Shown here: one piece after another, positions 3,835-6,171 of the stretch
Layout: every line of letters begins with the position of its first letter
Position numbering within the stretch: position 1 is the first letter of the stretch
Source: an uncultured Desulfovibrio sp.
GTDB lineage: Bacteria > Desulfobacterota > Desulfovibrionia > Desulfovibrionales > Desulfovibrionaceae
Assembly (NCBI GenBank): GCA_945871415.1
Contig: CAMBWG010000143.1
Location: 1-6,171 of the forward strand
Reading direction: 5' to 3'
Length of the DNA: 6,171 nt
Translations under genes and position numbers: made by a program
The notes under the pieces: model-generated
What the model was told of the DNA's origin: nothing
Databases searched by the model: none
The model's input: only the letters and a program-made list of their open reading frames with translations

Positions 3835-5529
3835 ATGGAACGCACAGGTGCACAGATCCTTTTGGAATCCCTGAAAAGGGAAGGCGTGAACGTGCTGTTT
3901 GGCTATCCCGGCGGCGCGATCATTGACATATACGATGAATTGCCGCGACACCCCGAGCTGAAGCATGTGCTTGTACGGCACGAGCAGGGGGCTGTGCACG
4001 CGGCCGACGGCTATGCGCGCGCTTCCGGCAAGGTCGGCGTCTGCCTCGTTACGTCGGGGCCCGGCGCCACCAACACGGTTACCGGCATTGCCACGGCCTA
4101 CTGTGATTCCATTCCGCTAGTGGTGCTTACGGGGCAGGTGCCTACCAACCTTATCGGCAACGACGCCTTTCAGGAGGTCGATATTGTTGGTATCACCCGC
4201 CCCTGCACCAAGCACAATTTTCTGGTCAAGGATATTACCCGGCTGGCTCAGACCCTGCGTGAAGCCTTCTTCCTGGCCCGCAGCGGCCGTCCCGGTCCGG
4301 TGCTGGTGGACCTGCCCAAGGACGTCATGCAGGCGTCCACGGAATTCGTCTGGCCCGAAGACGTTTCCATGCGCAGCTACAACCCCACCTACAAGCCCAA
4401 TCTGAACCAGCTGCGCCGCAGCGCCGAGGAAATCTCCCGGGCCAGACGTCCCATGCTGCTGGCCGGCGGGGGCGTCATTCTCTCCAACGGTTCGCAGGCC
4501 CTGCGCGAACTGGCCCAGACCCTGCATCTGCCCGTTGCCTATACCCTCATGGGCCTCGGCGCCTTCCCGGCCACCGATCCTCTGAGCCTCGGCATGGTGG
4601 GCATGCACGGCACCTATGCGGCCAACATGAGCATCAATCATACCGATCTGCTCATCTGCGTGGGCGCACGCTTCGACGACCGCGTCACCGGCAAGCTGGA
4701 CGCCTTTGCTCCCTCCGCGCGCATCGTCCATATCGACATCGACCCCACCTCCATCCGTAAGAACGTGGAAGTGGACGTGCCGGTTGTGGGCGACTGCCGT
4801 CTGGCCCTCGAAGGCATTCTCGAAATCTGCAAGGCCAAAATGGGCGATCGCGACTGGCTGGAAGAACACACCGAATGGCTCAGCACCGTTGCCGGCTGGA
4901 AAAAGGATCATCCTCTCTGCTACAGCGACGAAGGCACGGCCATCAAGCCCCAGAAAGTCGTGGAAACGCTCTTTGAACTGACAAAGGGCGACGCCATCCT
5001 GACCACCGAAGTGGGCCAGAACCAGATGTGGACGGCCCAGTTCTACAACTTCACCGAACCGCGCACCCTGCTCACCAGCGGCGGCCTCGGCACCATGGGC
5101 TACGGCTTCCCCGCGGCCATCGGCGCGCAGATGGCCTTCCCCGACAAGAAGGTCATCACCGTGGCGGGCGACGGTTCGTTACAGATGAATATCCAGGAGC
5201 TGGCGACCGTCGTGCAGCAGCGCCTGCCCATCAAGGTCGTGATTCTCAACAACGGCTATCTGGGCATGGTGCGTCAGTGGCAGGAGCTGTTCTTCAATCA
5301 CAACTACAGTTCCACCAACATGGAAGCCCAGCCCGACTTCGTGAAGCTGGCCGAAGCTTACGGCGCGGAAGGTTACCGCATCACCACGCGGGAAGAACTG
5401 CTGCCCATGCTGAAAACCGCGCTGGCCTCGCCCAATCCCGCCTTCATCGACGTGCGGGTGGAGCGCGAAGAAAACGTCTATCCCATGGTGCCCGCCGGCG
5501 CGGCCCTGGACGAAATGCTGCTGATCTAG
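3835..5529 (+). CDS. ilvB: Acetolactate synthase (AHAS) large, catalytic subunit
   Basis: This enzyme condenses pyruvate with pyruvate or 2-oxobutyrate to acetolactate or acetohydroxybutyrate, the first common step of branched-chain amino acid synthesis, using thiamine diphosphate (ThDP), magnesium and FAD. The 564 residues match the usual length. In order: the N-terminal ThDP-binding domain with FGYPGGAI (22-29) and catalytic Glu50 in RHEQG; LVDLPKDV (157-164) at its end; the central FAD-binding domain with LGMVGMHG (252-259), ARFDDRVTG (278-286) and HIDIDP (299-304); and the C-terminal domain with the metal-binding motif GDGS (445-448) through NN (472-473), then GMVRQWQ including Trp482, the position tied to herbicide sensitivity in the family. 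AGGAG at 3821-3825 supports the ATG start. It is followed after 10 bp by its regulatory subunit gene, so this is the anabolic, not the catabolic, type. Confidence 0.98.
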   Translation: MERTGAQILLESLKREGVNVLFGYPGGAIIDIYDELPRHPELKHVLVRHEQGAVHAADGYARASGKVGVCLVTSGPGATNTVTGIATAYCDSIPLVVLTGQVPTNLIGNDAFQEVDIVGITRPCTKHNFLVKDITRLAQTLREAFFLARSGRPGPVLVDLPKDVMQASTEFVWPEDVSMRSYNPTYKPNLNQLRRSAEEISRARRPMLLAGGGVILSNGSQALRELAQTLHLPVAYTLMGLGAFPATDPLSLGMVGMHGTYAANMSINHTDLLICVGARFDDRVTGKLDAFAPSARIVHIDIDPTSIRKNVEVDVPVVGDCRLALEGILEICKAKMGDRDWLEEHTEWLSTVAGWKKDHPLCYSDEGTAIKPQKVVETLFELTKGDAILTTEVGQNQMWTAQFYNFTEPRTLLTSGGLGTMGYGFPAAIGAQMAFPDKKVITVAGDGSLQMNIQELATVVQQRLPIKVVILNNGYLGMVRQWQELFFNHNYSSTNMEAQPDFVKLAEAYGAEGYRITTREELLPMLKTALASPNPAFIDVRVEREENVYPMVPAGAALDEMLLI

Positions 5530-5539
5530 GGGGGCCGCC

Positions 5540-6034
5540 ATGCAACGTCACGTGCTTTCCGTTCTTGTGGAAAACGAACCCGGCGTGCTCAGCCGCGTGG
5601 CCGGTCTGTTCAGCGGTCGCGGTTTCAACATTCACTCGCTCAATGTGGCCCCGGCGCTGGAAGACGGCGTCTCCCACATGACCATCACCACTTACGGCGA
5701 CAGCCAGATTCTTGAGCAGATCATGAAGCAGCTGCACAAGATCGTGACCGTCATCAAGGTGACCGACTTTGAAGACGGCCCCGCCGTGGAACGCGAGATG
5801 ATGTTCGTCAAGGTGCAGGCCGAAGGCCCCATGCGCGGGGAAATCCTGCGTACCGTGGAAATCTTCCGCTGCAAGGTCATCGACGTCAGCGCCACGGAAA
5901 TGACCATCGAGGCCACCGGCGATCACTCCAAGCTCGAAGCCATCCTCAGCCTCATGCACCGCTTCGGCATCAAGGAAGTCGCCCGTACCGGCTCCGTCGC
6001 CATGCGGCGCTCCAAAAAGCAGTCCGAAATGTAA
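5540..6034 (+). CDS. ilvN: Acetolactate synthase small, regulatory subunit
   Basis: This 164-residue subunit binds and activates the catalytic subunit and confers valine feedback inhibition. It has an N-terminal ACT domain (about 4-78) with LSVLVENEPGVLSRVAGLF and RGFNIHSL, and a C-terminal domain (about 83-158) with VEREMMFVKV and TVEIFRCKVIDV. Compared from memory with Escherichia coli IlvH (residues Asn11, Gly14, Ser17, Asn29 shape the valine site), the equivalents Asn12, Gly15, Ser18 and Asn30 are all present, so valine sensitivity is expected. The length matches IlvH/IlvN of the long type. The start at 5540 has a G-rich ribosome-binding site, AGGGGGG at 5528-5534, formed by the ilvB stop region. 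A terminator follows 8 bases after the stop, so this is the last gene of the operon. The symbol ilvH would be equally acceptable. Confidence 0.97.
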   Translation: MQRHVLSVLVENEPGVLSRVAGLFSGRGFNIHSLNVAPALEDGVSHMTITTYGDSQILEQIMKQLHKIVTVIKVTDFEDGPAVEREMMFVKVQAEGPMRGEILRTVEIFRCKVIDVSATEMTIEATGDHSKLEAILSLMHRFGIKEVARTGSVAMRRSKKQSEM

Positions 6035-6042
6035 CCAGCAGG

Positions 6043-6074
6043 GGGGAGAGCTTCACGCTCTCCCCTTTTCCTTT
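6043..6074 (+). terminator. Rho-independent terminator of the ilv operon
   Basis: GGGGAGAGC (6043-6051) pairs perfectly with GCTCTCCCC (6057-6065) around a 5-base loop. The downstream side is TTTTCCTTT (6066-6074). The stem starts 8 bases after the ilvN stop codon, so it is the natural 3' end of the DUF465-ilvBN transcript. Confidence 0.9.
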
Positions 6075-6091
6075 CCATTCGTAAATTGTTT

Positions 6092-6141
6092 GGGGGGAAG
6101 GGAAACCCCTCTGCTGGCGCGAGAGGGTTTCCCTTCCCCCC
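6092..6141. repeat. Long inverted repeat downstream of ilvN
   Basis: GGGGGGAAGGGAAACCC (6092-6108) is exactly complementary to 6125-6141, a 17-bp stem. It extends inward by TCT/AGA (6110-6112 with 6122-6124) past one bulged C, with an apical loop of about 9 bases. No T run follows on either strand. It lies 18 bp after the operon terminator and could be a backup or bidirectional terminator with a gene beyond the window, or another dispersed palindrome. Confidence 0.7.
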
Positions 6142-6171
6142 AGGCCCCCCATCCCTTCCCCAGCGCGCTTT

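Noticed and set aside
4117..4911. Long minus-strand open frame opposite ilvB
   Set aside because: It lies wholly antisense to ilvB, whose motifs are intact; its Gly/His/Val-rich translation is a shadow of GC-rich codon use.

Overview
The window reads as a piece of a GC-rich bacterial chromosome, most likely a sulfate-reducing Desulfovibrio-type organism (Desulfovibrionaceae). That assignment is an inference from codon and base composition, the style of the gene neighbourhood and the protein sequences; no rRNA or other marker is present. All seven supported genes lie on the + strand. I see no mobile-element gene, CRISPR array, tRNA or rRNA.

Layout. Positions 1-527 are non-coding: the tail of a dispersed repeat (1-30), a perfect 17-bp GC-rich inverted repeat (34-77), an AT-rich tract with a possible promoter (259-287), and a second repeat copy (317-399). 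A small secreted lipoprotein gene follows (528-1016), with a third repeat copy starting on its stop codon (1014-1142) and a strong Rho-independent terminator (1244-1283). A promoter (1350-1378) and a leader hairpin with a T run (1404-1446) precede a tight three-gene cluster with overlapping ends: an alanine-rich protein of unknown function (1459-2376), a HAD-family phosphatase (2369-3031) and a YggT-family membrane protein (3028-3342). A short form of the repeat again begins on the YggT stop codon. After a 241-bp gap with hairpins and a weak promoter candidate comes a second operon: a DUF465/YdcH-like small protein (3584-3811), ilvB (3835-5529) and ilvN (5540-6034). It is closed by a terminator (6043-6074), and a long 17-bp inverted repeat (6092-6141) lies near the window edge.

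How the genes work together. IlvB and IlvN are the catalytic and regulatory subunits of acetohydroxyacid synthase, the first common step of valine, leucine and isoleucine synthesis. The valine-site residues of IlvN are intact, so feedback inhibition is expected. The small DUF465 protein is probably co-transcribed with them, but its role is not evident. The middle cluster joins a probable phosphatase, a membrane protein linked in other bacteria to envelope or division functions, and an unknown protein.

The genes themselves are ordinary. The most noteworthy structure is non-coding: a modular family of palindromic repeats present four times in the first 3.4 kb. Two of these copies directly flank the lipoprotein gene, and two begin on stop codons. 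No new multi-gene system could be supported.
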